DNA of 64,000 nucleotides, from the NCBI GenBank assembly GCA_012861695.1, contig JAAOOA010000174.1:474001-538000 (forward strand), given 5' to 3'. Origin of the DNA: Trematomus loennbergii. Lineage: Eukaryota > Chordata > Actinopteri > Perciformes > Nototheniidae. The notes beneath the pieces are model-generated. The model was not told the origin of the DNA, ran no database searches, and worked only from the letters and a program-made list of their open reading frames with translations. Of this stretch, positions 11,724 through 22,938 are shown one piece after another. Every line of letters starts with the position of its first letter. The stretch's first letter is position 1. Position numbers and translations under genes: made by a program.

Positions 11724-12296
11724 CTGTGGAGAGGAGACAGAGGTGAGGGAAGTACTCAGACACTTCACTTAATAAGCCAGCCTAAAAATAGTCATGCATT
11801 CAAAATGTTAATTAAGTCAAAGTAAAGAAGTATTATCAGCATAATGTTTTCCAAAGTTGTAATTTGTCATTATGGAGCCATTACTTGGTACAGTACTGCA
11901 TCATATGATGTAAGTTAATGTGTTTTTGTTATTTAAAGAGTAACACTTTGTCAAACAACACTAGAAATACTAAAGTATTACTTAAGTACAACCACCTCAA
12001 GTACAAGTATCTCAACATTTTTATTAAAGGGGCCCTATTGTGCTCATATTCAGGTTCATATCAGTATGTAGTGTATCTACTGGGACATGTCTCCATGCTT
12101 TAATGTTCAAAAAGCTCTTTTTTTTCTTATACTGCCTGTGCTGCAGAACCTCTTATCACCCTCTGTCTGATACCAGAGCCCAGTCTGCTCTGATTCGTTA
12201 GCTGGCTGGCTCTGCTGTGATTGGTCAAACGCTTAGAGATGTCCTGCCCCTTAGCCTTTCATGTACGATGTGTTGGAGCGCTAACCAATAGCTGTG

Positions 12297-12327
<31 letters not shown>

Positions 12328-12342
12328 TGTGTGTGTGGTGTG

Positions 12343-12373
<31 letters not shown>

Positions 12374-12374
12374 T

Positions 12375-12415
<41 letters not shown>

Positions 12416-12725
12416 TGTGTGTGTGTGTGTGTGTGTGGAGGTGTTTGGAGGTGTGTGTGTGTAGGTGTGTAAGTGTGACCTAGCTTTACTATCCTTGTGG
12501 GGACTTAAATCTATTTACACAGTCAGGTGTGGGGACTCGCCTCCCTTATGGGGACATAAGGGAGGTCCCCAAAAGGGGAATAATTCATTTTAGGGTGAAG
12601 ACTTGGTTCACCTTAACCTTGGTTAGGGTTAGGGTTAGGCATGTGTTGGTTATGGTTAAGGTTAGGATAAGTCTCCAGGAAATGCATATAAGTCAATGTA
12701 ATGTCCCCTGAAGTGATGGAAACAT

Positions 12726-12763
<38 letters not shown>

Positions 12764-12791
12764 TGTGTGGTGTGTGTGTGTGTGTGTGTGT

Positions 12792-12835
<44 letters not shown>

Positions 12836-12857
12836 TGTGTGTGTGTGTGTGTGTGGT

Positions 12858-12903
<46 letters not shown>

Positions 12904-13592
12904 CCTGAGCCAGCAGATCCTCCCCCAGCTGGATCTCCTCCAGGAAGAACTTCTGCACCGCCTCAGCGTCCTTCAGGTCGGGGAGCTGCGGGACAAACAG
13001 CCATCAGCAACAGGAAGTCAAGGTGTTTCTGAGTGATCAATAATCAGATCTGATCTGTGAGCCACTCGTAGATCAGATCAGATAAGCGTTTGCAAGATGC
13101 AATTATACTAAAATATTATTATTATAATTAAATAATAATAATTACAAAAATTAAATTAAATATATTATTATTATTATAATACATAATAACAATTAAATAA
13201 TATTTTTTCTAATACAATAATAATAATAATAATTAATGTTGGTACATAATCTGAATTATGGATTGTATTTTTATGGAATTCTTGAATTTATAAGTTTCAA
13301 AGAGAAAAACAAAATATTAGTGATATAACAACAACAACAACAACAACAATAATATGGTAAATAATATACAGAGATGTTTGCACAGAGATTTCCTCAGGTA
13401 AAATGTTTTATATATTTGAGAAACTAAGAAATATTTGTATATATTTTGCAACTTAACCATTTTCCTCTTACTATGAAGCACACTGTAAATGATTGACAGG
13501 AGATAAGAGGAAGCGTTAAACACGATAAGGACTGTTTGTGCTCACCTTTGCCATGCCCGCCCGGTCTGTGGCTACCTGCTGCTTTCTCCTTC
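11581..13592 (-). CDS. tomm20: tomm20 fragment: exons 2-4 only (mitochondrial import receptor TOM20)
   Basis: TOM20 is the outer-membrane receptor that recognises mitochondrial presequences. Three exons join in perfect phase on the minus strand: 13592-13546 (RRKQQVATDRAGMAK), 12985-12904 (LPDLKDAEAVQKFFLEEIQL.. to LLAQ) and 11723-11581 (DYEKGVDHLTNAIAVC.. to LTKLPSISQ). They cover the cytosolic linker and the TPR-like presequence-binding domain. Splice sites are canonical (donors GTGAGC, GTAACA, GTAGCA). The transmembrane first exon (MVGRNSAIAAG-like) and the last coding exon are not found between TRIM copies 1 and 2, and no exon 1 candidate was seen anywhere to the right. With 104 of about 145 codons present and no frame break, this looks like a recently truncated gene or a partial duplicate of an intact tomm20 elsewhere. 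A gene with a distant first exon is less likely because ppp3r1 intervenes. Confidence 0.85.
12020..12292 (-). mobile_element. TTAA-type MITE fragment in tomm20 intron 3
   Basis: Starts with TTAAAGGGGCCCTATTGTGC, a TTAA-flanked terminus like that of the 172-867 element. The rest is the reverse complement of about 54790-55010 (shared region around AGAGATGTCCTGCCCCTTAGCC). The far end runs into the (GT)n tract. Confidence 0.6.
12296..12476. repeat. (GT)n microsatellite, interrupted
   Basis: About 180 bp of TG dinucleotides with GGT interruptions. Open frames here are low-complexity artefacts. Confidence 0.95.
12477..12723. repeat. Interspersed repeat between two (GT)n tracts, with TTAGGG units
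   Basis: Contains GTGGGGAC / GTCCCC ends typical of a common fish interspersed repeat, and about three TTAGGG-type units at 12621-12640, followed by degenerate GTTAGG. Flanked on both sides by (GT)n. Confidence 0.55.
12724..12900. repeat. (GT)n microsatellite abutting the tomm20 exon 3 donor
   Basis: About 175 bp of TG repeats ending at 12900. On the gene strand this is a (CA)n run beginning about 4 bases after the exon 3 splice donor. Confidence 0.95.
12904..12985 (-). CDS. tomm20: tomm20 exon 3
   Basis: This 82 bp exon (27 codons plus one base) encodes LPDLKDAEAVQKFFLEEIQL to LLAQ. The acceptor CCCGCAG sits in a segment (GGGAGCTGCGGGACAAACAG on the plus strand) that recurs six more times in the window without the exon. 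Confidence 0.85.
13100..13260. repeat. AT-rich (TTA/ATA)n tract in tomm20 intron 2
   Basis: Degenerate trinucleotide repeat, with longer homologous versions at 25735-25945 and 43440-43665 in the duplicated spacers. Confidence 0.8.
13546..13592 (-). CDS. tomm20: tomm20 exon 2
   Basis: This 47 bp exon (two bases plus 15 codons, RRKQQVATDRAGMAK) runs from acceptor TCGCAG to donor GTGAGC. It matches the basic linker of TOM20, one residue shorter than the human form. The homologous spacers at 26145 and 43870 have lost this exon by a deletion of about 270 bp. Confidence 0.7.
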
Positions 13593-14340
13593 CTGCGACA
13601 GAGACACAAAGAAATACAAATTAAAAACCACAGATGATTCACCAAGAAATGGATTTAACAACTTCCTGTAAAACAGCAAGATTTTTATTTTGTTCTGGCT
13701 TTAACTGCTCCTTTAATATTTAAAGTAACCTTGATTTAAGTGGTTCAATCACTGGCAGATATCATTCTCTACTGTCTCTTTATTTCTTAGCTTAATGAGG
13801 ACATTTAACATGTTGTTATGTTTCAGCATTAGGCAACAACCTCATCAATCGAGACCCAATATCTCACGAGGAAAAAGGGAGAACAGGATAATATGATTGC
13901 TTTAATTCAGGCAACAAAATGCCATAATGATCCATAAGGGATGCTGCCTGAGAGAAAACACTCTTCTTCCTTGTTATCATGACCACTAATGTTACATATT
14001 CAATGTCTAAAAGGCCTTTGGTTTATTTGATTGTATATAGATTTCTGATTTAGAGTGGATACATATTGTACTTGTTGTATGGATGTGGATTAGGTCATCC
14101 ATGACATTTAACTGACATGTGTGTCCAATTAATGTAACTGAACTCTTCTGATTAAAGTAAAACTTGATCATAATGAAGATAAGAACAGCGTGACACATCT
14201 GTGAAGCAGAACCTTTGCTCCCTAACTATCAGAAAACCTTGTTGATCAGAGGGAGGGAACAAACCAGCAGACAGTGAGAGGAGGAACAACACTGGAAAGA
14301 GGAGAGCTTACACGACACACTCAGGAAACGAATGTTAAGT
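13593..14340. repeat. Duplicated spacer upstream of TRIM copy 2
   Basis: Non-coding and collinear, from about 13720, with 26155-27060 and 43875-44920. No tomm20 exon 1 is present. It ends in the TRIM copy 2 promoter region. Confidence 0.65.
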
Positions 14341-14368
14341 TAGTAAGAGAGGCAGCCACAATGCAGTC

Positions 14369-14458
14369 GAGACTAGTCTCTGTTTCTGTCTAAAGAAAAT
14401 ACAAACTGAGTTCATCAGATCTTTCTCAACAACACAGCAGAGTCTCTGTCAAACACTG
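14369..14458 (+). promoter_or_regulatory. TRIM copy 2 5'-UTR exon region
   Basis: The exon end ACTG|GTGAGT at 14458 is conserved in copies 3-5. A perfect 12-bp palindrome, GAGACTAGTCTC (14369-14380), lies about 80 bp upstream of the donor and is also kept in all four copies. No clear TATA box. The transcription start is not determined. Confidence 0.5.
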
Positions 14459-14925
14459 GTGAGTACAGCTGATTATATTTACACTTTCAACAAGCAGGAT
14501 TAACACAAAACAGCCATTCTCAGGAGAAAGCTCCACCCTTTACGTCCAACTTGTTTTTCTCTAACAACATAACCATATATATGATATAGAGTCCACTTTA
14601 AACAGTCTCTTTGTATCAGCTCTCAGTACTTTAGTAACTTGTAACTGAATCTCTGTGGTGAGGAGTTTTGATTCACTTCTGCTTTCCTGCTATTATTACA
14701 TTTTGCTGATCACTTCCTACATAATGCTTTTACCCATTTCCTCTAGCTGTTTCAAAATAAAATCTTTCCATTAGAGAAACAGTTGGAGGCTTTTAATGTG
14801 AAGCAGCTCGAGGAAATGAGTTGTTATGGTCAAACAGTAAGAAGAGCATTGTTATTTTTCAATACAAATGTTTTGTAGAGTTGCATGCTTGAACCTGTCA
14901 GAGTTAAATGGTCACGGTTGCTCAT

Positions 14926-17900
14926 CAAGGTTCAAGGTTCAAGGTTCTTTATTGTCAATCTGACATAGCTACAGAGTAATTATGCAGTTGAAAATCTTAT
15001 GTCACAGGCTTCTCCAACAATGCAACATAATAACATAATAACAATAAGAGCATGAGCAATACAAAAATAATAATAGTTATAAAAATGAAATAAAGTTATG
15101 CTGTGGAATAGTGCAGTACGAGTCTATATACAAGTTATTGGAATGATATATATATATTAGGTATTAGATACATACTACTGAGTAGCAGATGAATGTTTGA
15201 TTTTGTTTCAACAGTTCAATTTTTTAACAGTCTCACTGCCCGCGGGAAGAAACTGTCTCCGAATCTTCTTGTCCTTGCCAGGATGCTGCGGTAACGTCTG
15301 CCAGACGGCAACAGAAAGAACAGTTTGTGGCTTGGGTGATGGGGTCTTTGATAATCCGTAGTGATTTCTTCCTGAGCCGCTGGGAGTAAAGGTCCTCCAT
15401 GGATGGCAGCTCCGTCCTGGTGATGTGTTGTGCAGTTTTCACCACCCTCTGTAAAGCCTTACGATCGAGGTCGGTGCAGCTGCCGTACCAGGCCGTCATG
15501 CTGCCAGTGAGGATACTCTCTATCGTGCACCTGTAGAAGTTGCAGAGTATCCTGGAATCCATTTTGAACCTCCTCAACCTGCGGAGGAAGAAGAGCCGCT
15601 GTCGAGCTTTCTTGGTGATGGTGGTGGTGTGAAGAGACCATGTCAGGTCCTCAGTGATGTGGACCCCAAGGAACCTGAAGCTTTTGACTCTCTCCACCGT
15701 AGTCCCATTGATGGCGATGGGGGCGTGTCCCTCTCCCTGCTGCTTCCTGTAATCCACAATCAGCTCCTTTGTTTTGCTGATGTTGAGATGGAGGTTGTTA
15801 TCCTGGCACCAAGATGTCAGGTTTTCGACCTCCTCTCTGTACGCCGTCTCGTCATCGTCTGTGATCTGGCCGATGACGGTCGTGTCATCAGCAAACTTCA
15901 CGATGGTGTTGGAGCTGTGTGTGGCCACGCAGTCGTGGGTGAACAGGGAGTAGAGGAGAGGGCTGAGCACGCAGCCTTGAGGGGCACCGGTGTTAGAATC
16001 AGGGTGGAGGATGTGATGTTTCCCACCCGCACTGCCTGGGGTCTGCCCGTCAGGAAGTTCAGGATCCAGTCACAGAGGGCGCTGTTGAGCCCGAGGTCTC
16101 TGAGCTTGATGGCCAGCTTGGAGGGCACAATGGTATTGAATGCTGAACTGTAGTCAATGAACAGCATTCTCACATATGTGTTCCTGTTCTTCGGGTCCAG
16201 GTGTGAGAGGGCAGTGTGGAGGGTGAGGGCTATGGCGTCGTCTGTGGACCTGTTTGCTCTGTAGGCAAACTGCAGGGGGTCCAGAGATTCAGGGAGGGAG
16301 GAGGTGATGAATGATTTGACTAACCGCTCAAAGCACTTCATTATGTGGAGGTGAGTGCTACTGGGCGGTAGTCGTTGGGGCAGGTGATGATTGTCTTTTT
16401 GGGGACAGGAACGATGGTGGAGTGTTTAAAACATGTGGGGACTACAGACTGCAGCAGGGACCTGTTGAAGATGTCTGTGAACACCTCTGCCAGCTGAACT
16501 GCACACACCCTGAGAACACGGCCAGGGATGCCATCAGGTCCAGGAGCCTTGTGTGGGTTAACCCTTTTAAAGGATTTACACACATCTGCCCTATTTAAAA
16601 CAAAAGGGCAGTGTAGCTCCTGGTCCCTCTGTACCTCCACAGCCGGCTGCTCTCAAAGCGTGCAAAAAAACTGTTCAGCTCATCTGGGAGAGATGCGCAC
16701 GCAGACACTCCCGCAGCACCCCCCGCTGCTCCTTTGTAGTCAGTCATTGTCCTTAGTCCCGCCCACATATTCCTAGTGTTACAGCCTTTGAAGTCAGATT
16801 CCACCTTGTCTTTGTACTGTCTCTTTGCATTTTTAATTGCTCTCCGGAGATCATACCTAGACTTCCTGTACTCCTCCAAATCTCCCGCTGTGTGCGCGAT
16901 AGTGCGCGCTTTCAGTTTGCCGCGCACCTACCGTTTACCCAGGGCTTTTGATTTGGGAATGTCCGTACAGAAACCTTCGGTACCACGTCATCGATGCATT
17001 TCCCAATGTAGCAGATGACAGTGTCCGTGTGTGTGTTGATGTTATTGTCCTCAAACACACTCCAATCCGGATGCAAAGCAATCCTGCAGTGCTCATCTGA
17101 CTCCTCGCTCCATCGTTGTACTGTCTTGTATCGGTCTGTCCCTTTTAAGTTTCTGCTTGTACGCAGGCAACAACAGTAGTGAGATATGGTCTGATTTGCC
17201 GAAGGGAGGGCGAGGGAGAGCCTTATATCCATCCGGAAAGGGGAATAAACATGGTCCAGTATGTTTCCCCCGCGCGTCGGGAAGTGATGTGTTGGTAATA
17301 TTTTGGCAAAACCTTCTTCATGTTGGCGGTGTTGAAATCTCCGGCCACAACGAACGCCGCATCTGGCCGTGAAGTCTCGGTTTTATCAATAATCCCAAAC
17401 AGCTGATCGAGTGCCGTGTTGTTGTCGGCGAGTGGCTGCGGCGGGATATACACTGCTGTTATCACAACAGATGTGAATTCCCTCGGCAGATGGAAGGCCC
17501 GACATGAGATCATGAGGTGCTCTAGATGTGCGGAACAGTCCGATGAAATAATCTGAGCACCAGTTGTTGTTAGTCATTACACACACACCGCCTCCCTTAC
17601 TTTTCCCCGAGTTAGCAGTCCGGTCCTGACGAAAAATAGAGAATCCATCAGGGACAATGGCGGAGTCCGGGATAGCGGGGTTGAGCCAAGTCTCAGTGAG
17701 AATTAACACGTTACAGTTCTTAATGTCCCGTTGAAAAGCAATCCGGCTTCTGAGTTCATCTAGCTTATTTTCAATGGATTGAACATTAGCCAGAAGAATA
17801 CTCGGAAGAGGGGGTCGATTCTCTCGTTTCCTCAGTCTGACCAGCAGCCCGGCCCGGCATCCCGCTTTGTCTCTTCTTGCGTCTCTCAGGTAGAACAGCA

Positions 17901-18140
17901 ACAGGTAGCCATGGTGAATCTCCATTGTTGTCGGAGGGTTATTATTGTCCACGAAGTTTCGCAATTGAGAAGTTCCTCTCTGCTATATTGTATGGCAGAG
18001 TAGGTGCGGTCGGCTAGCATGTTGCGAACCATGTTAAAAGTAAAACGGCAAAAGTAAAAAAATATGTACAAAATACGAAAATGGGCAAAGTTGGAGAGGA
18101 GCACAAAGACGATGCGGCCATCTTCACCGGCGCATCAGTG
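14926..18140 (-). mobile_element. Non-LTR retrotransposon (Rex1/CR1-like LINE) in the TRIM copy 2 intron
   Basis: Flanked by GCTCAT at 14920-14925 and 18141-18146; paralogous introns (near 34485 and 50585) carry this site once. Antisense to TRIM. From its 5' end: an apurinic-type endonuclease at about 17964-17223 (LTETW, GGGVCVMTNN, VVAGDFN motifs), then reverse transcriptase at about 16930-15233 with [31 protein letters not shown] and the catalytic FADD box, then a C-terminal IESILTGSMTAWYG region. The 3' end has short direct repeats (GGTTCAA). At 3.2 kb it is near full length but has at least three frame breaks. The motifs suggest the Rex1/CR1 group; the family name is not certain. Confidence 0.85.
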
Positions 18141-18253
18141 GCTCATGACTTGTTACAAGTTATCAAAGTTCTTTCTTTAAAACAATATATGATATGAATT
18201 GATGATTGATGTTTCAAATGTTTTCTCTTTTCTTTCTCATTATGTGTTTAGAT

Positions 18254-19900
18254 ATGGCTGCTGCAAGCTACCTAAGATCTGAAGATCAGTTTCTCTGCTC
18301 CATCTGTCTGGATTTGTTCACTGATCCAGTCACTATACCATGTGGACACAACTTCTGTAAAACCTGCATCACTGAACACTGGGATACAAGTGACAGGTGC
18401 CAGTGTCCCATGTGTAAAGAGGCTTTTACCTAAGACCAGATTTGAGGGTCAACACTTTCATCTCTGAGATGGTCGCTCAGTTCAGACAGTCGGCTCAACA
18501 GAAAGCCAGCAGCAGCAGCAGCAGCAGCTCAGAGCAACAAGTCTTCAAACCAGGAGAAGTTCCCTGTGACGTCTGCACTGAAACCAAACTGAAGGCCCTG
18601 AAGTCCTGCCTGGTGTGTCTGACCTCCTACTGTGAGACTCACCTGGAGCCTCACCTGACAGCTTCAAGCCTGAAAAGACATCAGCTGATCGACCCTGTGG
18701 AGAACCTGGAAGACAGGATGTGTCCGAAGCACGATAAACCTCTGGAGCTGTTCTGTAAGACCGACCAGACATTAGTGTGTCTGCTCTGCCATTTTTCAGA
18801 CCACAAGATGCATGATGTGGTTCCTCTGAAAGAAGGATATGAAGGTAAGAAGGCAGAGCTGGGAAAGAAAGAGGATAGAATTCAGGAAATGATCCAGAAG
18901 AGACAACTGAAGATTGAGGAGATCAAACACTCAGTGGACCTCAGTAAGGAAGATGCAGACAGAGAGGTAGCAGAAGGGGTTCAGGTCTTCACTGCTCTGA
19001 AGGAGTCTGTTGAGAGAAACCTGAATGAGTTCATCCAAACAATAGAAGGGAAGCAGAACATGAGAATGAAACGGGCTGAAGACTTCATCAAAGAGCTGGA
19101 ACAGGAAATCTCTCAGCTGAAGAAGAGAAGTGCAAAAGTTGAGCATCTCTCACGGTCTGAAGACCACCTCCATCTTCTCCAGGGTGTCCAGTCCCTAAAC
19201 ATCCAACACCCATCACCCACCAAGGACTGGACAACGGTCAGCATCCCTCCATCATCATATGAAGGACACTGTGGTGAGAGCTGTGTTCAGCTGGAGGAGA
19301 CACTCAGTAAAGAGATGAAGAAGCTGATTGAAGCTGAGCTGAAGAGGGTCCAGAAGTACGCAGTGGATGTGACTCTTGATCCTGATACAGCACATCCTGA
19401 TCTCATCCTGTCTATGATGGAAAACAGTCCGTGATGGTGATGTGGTAAAGAATCTCCCAGACAACCCAGAGAGATTTTCTGATGGTAATTGTGTTTTAGG
19501 AAAGCAGAGTTTCTCTTCAGGCAGATTCTACTTTGAGGTTCAAGTTAAAGGAAAGACCGAATGGGATTTAGGAGTGGCCAGAGGGTCGATCAAGAGGAAG
19601 GGAGAGGTCACACTGAGCCCTCAGTGGGGTAACTGGACTATATGGTTGAGAAATGGAAATGAGTACGAAGCTCATGATGATCCTTCAGTCCTTCTCTCTC
19701 TGAAGTCTCGGCCAAAGAAGGTGGGGGTGTTTGTGGATTATGAGGAGGGTCTGGTCTCCTTTTATGACGTAGATGCTGCAGCTCTTATCTACTCCTTTAC
19801 TGGCTGCTCCTTCACTGAGAAACTCTTCCCATACTTCAACCCTGGACTTAAATGTGGCCGTAAAAACGCTGCACCTCTGATCATCTCTCCTGTCACCTAA
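18254..19900 (+). CDS. TRIM-family E3 ubiquitin ligase, copy 2 (two frameshifts)
   Basis: The most intact member of the array. The ATG at 18254 lies two bases after acceptor TTTAG. Segment one (to 18433) has the full C3HC4 RING (CSICLDLF … [10 protein letters not shown] … CQCPMC). A one-base deletion (ACCTAAGACC where copy 1 has ACCATAAGACC) makes a premature stop just after it. The frame resumes at about 18436-18442 and runs to 19434 through an eight-Ser linker, B-box1-like and B-box2 motifs and the coiled coil. A second break at about 19412 (TCTATGATGG for TCTGATGATGG) precedes the PRY-SPRY (to 19900; RFYFEVQVKGKTEWDLGVARGS, then [26 protein letters not shown]). Repairing two indels would give about 545 residues, a normal length for this class. 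Substrates are unknown. Expected role: cytosolic ubiquitin ligase in innate immunity, inferred from family. Confidence 0.8.
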
Positions 19901-22600
19901 TCACTCATCTTATTTCATGTGTTGATTTGTTTTATTCAAGGAACGAACATCGATATTTAGTATTTTCTACAAGATAAGTTTAATGTGGTGACTGATTTAC
20001 ATATGGTTTAGATTCTGTACACAACACATAGGTGGATTCATTAATCTACTCAACAATCAAATAATGATCTCTTCAACACTTTATCGTAACACATATGGAG
20101 AATATCTATGAACGTTGGAAAAAGCTATAGATTTATTGTAACTTAAAAAAAAGGTTGTTTCTAATGACACCAAATATGTCAAGCTATAGTTAGAATTGAT
20201 AATAACATTAAAACGTTTTATAATCAATTGTTATAAAGCTTTGTTAAAGAGAAAGGCCTATTACGTGCCTCTACTGTGTACTAAATAAAATGTGTGTAAT
20301 AGTTTTACTGCTAGAAATAGTAAAATGATGATAAATCCTCATTTGTGTTAAAATGGTTTGGTTAATAACTGTTAACTTGTATATTTACATGAAAGGTTTT
20401 ATATTGATTACTGGTAAAATGTCTTATGAATCAAAGACATCTTAACATTTTATATTGTGAGTTAAGAAAACTAAATAAACTAGATGTTTGGTCTGAGAAA
20501 GCAGGGACTCGAGCACTAACACTGAACAGGAAGGCCTGGTTTACACATCATTTGTATTTCATGACACATTTCCTGTGGCTAATTCACATTAAACAAAATA
20601 TAAGTTGATGTGTTTTTGTGTGAAGAGCTTGTAGGATGAAATGTTTGTTTCCACTATCAGCGATTGGATATTGGCTGTAGAGCAGAAAACAGTGGGGCTG
20701 ATATCAGTGAGATAGCATTCACTTTTACGAGTCACAAAGACTAAAACTACTCTTTACAAGGAAGTACCTAACTACAGAGTATTAATGCCAACAAATAATA
20801 TTAGGAAAAATGGGGTTTGATTTAATGACCATTTTTAAGCATATAACAGTTGTACTTAAGCCCTACCATTTGCTTCCTGTAGTTTTGCCATATTTTTATA
20901 AAACTAGTTTCCCCCTTTGTGATATAAAAAGCTGAATCAACATGATGTCCTACATTTGTTTGCATTGTGTCAACACTTATGTGTGTTTGTTGTGTGTGGT
21001 AGAAACAACTGGGTGAAATGTGATGAGGGTCACATGACTAACGGGGGTTGGCAAAAAGCCAGAATACACCTCTTCCCAGGTTCTCAGTTTTAACTCATCA
21101 TGCATACACGAAACCCTCCTTTTCTTATACTTTGAAAAAATGCCTTATCAAATTATTTCCCTCCCAGCACATTTTTCTAATCACTGAACTAAACAAGAAC
21201 TCAATGTGAAACGGATTAAATATTTGTCTTTCATCCAAGATAACGTTCTTGACAAGTACAATTTTAACTAAAAAAAGTAACATATTAATTTTATGGTCAC
21301 TGGTCTTTGTTGTTTGTAAGTAAGTAAGTTAGTAAGTAACGTTTATTTATAAAGCGCTTTTCACAGACAAAGTCACAAAGTGCTTGACAAAACAATAAAA
21401 CATCATAGGAATCATACAATGATAAATGACCACACATGCCACGTGATTAAGAAGTCATAAAAGCACCAAAACACAATAAAAACACAATAAAACATAGTAT
21501 AAAATAGAATAAATTCAAGCACCGGTTACCCAAACGCCTGCCCAAACAGGAATGTCTTTAAATTCGTTATAAAGGAGTCAACAGAGTCTGCGGACCGTAG
21601 GTGTGTGCGGGCAGTTCCATAGTTTAGGAGCCACGGCCTCGAACGCTCGATCACCGCGAGTGTTAAGGTGAGTGCGTGGGACAGACACTCAATTGAGCAT
21701 GTGTGACCTGAGTGGGCGGGCCAATGTATGGAATGAATTAGGTCAGCCACATAAGCAGGAGTCTGACCATGCAAAGCTCTGTAGGTGAGGGTGAGGACTT
21801 TGAACTGGATCCTATAGGCTACAGGGAGCCAGTGAAGAGATCTGAGTATCGGGGTAATGTGGGACCGTTTGTTTGTGTGAGTAATGTGTTCAGTGTTATT
21901 TCAGCTGACAGGAAACAAGTCTTAAAAACACAAAAGGAAAACTTGATGGGTTTCCGTATGTCAAGGATCTATATCTATAAATCAGGCCAGATTTAAAAAA
22001 ACATGGCAATTAGCCTTTTATTTTATTTTTATTTCAGTGGTTCAAAACTCAGTATATTTATATGTTAAGGTAAACAGGATTACATTTAATCTCATTTTAG
22101 AATTGAAAACAACAATAACTGCTGTTTTATTTATTACTCAAAGTAATGAATGCAAATCTTCTCACATTTGTATATTCTTATCATTCAAAAATAGTCAATA
22201 AATGGTATTGCAAAAATAGTACGTTGGTATTTAATGCAAGTTTAACAGGATAATACCATATAGACCTCAGCACTGAGTTCATTGTGTTGTTGTAGTTGTT
22301 GTACTACACTACAGTCACACACTTCCACCACTTCCTGGTGTTCTGGCGCAGAGTATCCACTGGATGGAGCACAACACAAAGGAGAGATAAGCATGGAGTC
22401 ACTGTACTGTAAACCAAACACTGATATATGTGGAGACCCAGTTTGTGACAAACATGTACAGGATAACCTCTAATGTTGACCAAGGACAAATGGGTTTTCC
22501 AATGGTGGTCAATGTAATAGTCCAACTATGACCATGCTACCTGCATATGTCTTTGTCAAGAGATTTTAGTTGGAGGCAAAAAATAATCCTGATGTTTCAA
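19901..22600 (+). repeat. TRIM 3'-flank duplication block (copy 2)
   Basis: About 2.1 kb of non-coding DNA shared with the flanks of copies 0, 3, 4 and 5, interrupted by a LINE fragment at 21318-21869. No coding potential of its own. Confidence 0.8.
21318..21869 (-). mobile_element. 5'-truncated LINE insertion
   Basis: Target-site duplication TGTTTGT at 21311-21317 and 21870-21876; the paralogous flanks at 37660, 49105 and 53685 carry the site once. The minus strand encodes a LINE C-terminal stretch (MHGQTPAYVADLIHSIHW … SVDSFITNLKTFLFGQAF, 21774-21526). The 3' end is an A-rich region plus TAAG repeats. Confidence 0.75.
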
Positions 22601-22938
22601 CAGTTTACATTTTTCTAACAACCCTAAAAATGCTTAAAGGCATCCATCAATGATCCTAATTAACCAGGAAGATTTTTTGGGCTAAGGGTAGTAAATGATA
22701 TAAAGTATTCTTACACTTCTGCTTCTCATAGAGTGCCTACAGAGCTCAGTGATTCGCTTTAACAAAATAAACTCATACAGTAACTCATCTTCACCTCATG
22801 TAAAGTCAGGAAAGCTCTGAAAGTTGAGAATCAAAATCCCTCTAAAAAGAGCTGCAGTAACAGGTAGTAGTTGAGAGGGATAAGACACATTGGTTTCTCT
22901 CAAAAGGAACCTACAGTAAAACTAACTGAGTTCATCAG

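Noticed and set aside
12221..13036. Several 60-111 aa ORFs of Cys/Val or His/Thr repeats
   Set aside because: Translations of (GT)n microsatellites; no real coding signal.
14385..14420. Possible interferon-stimulated response element (GAAAATACAAACT) near the TRIM 5' exons
   Set aside because: Spacing does not fit the GAAANNGAAACT consensus. Too weak to report as a site, although interferon control would be plausible for TRIM genes.
13593..14930. Search for tomm20 exon 1
   Set aside because: No ATG-containing segment encoding the TOM20 transmembrane anchor was found; the region matches duplicated spacers instead.
15629..16153. 174 aa plus-strand ORF
   Set aside because: Antisense shadow of the LINE reverse transcriptase, whose minus-strand frame has the RT motifs.
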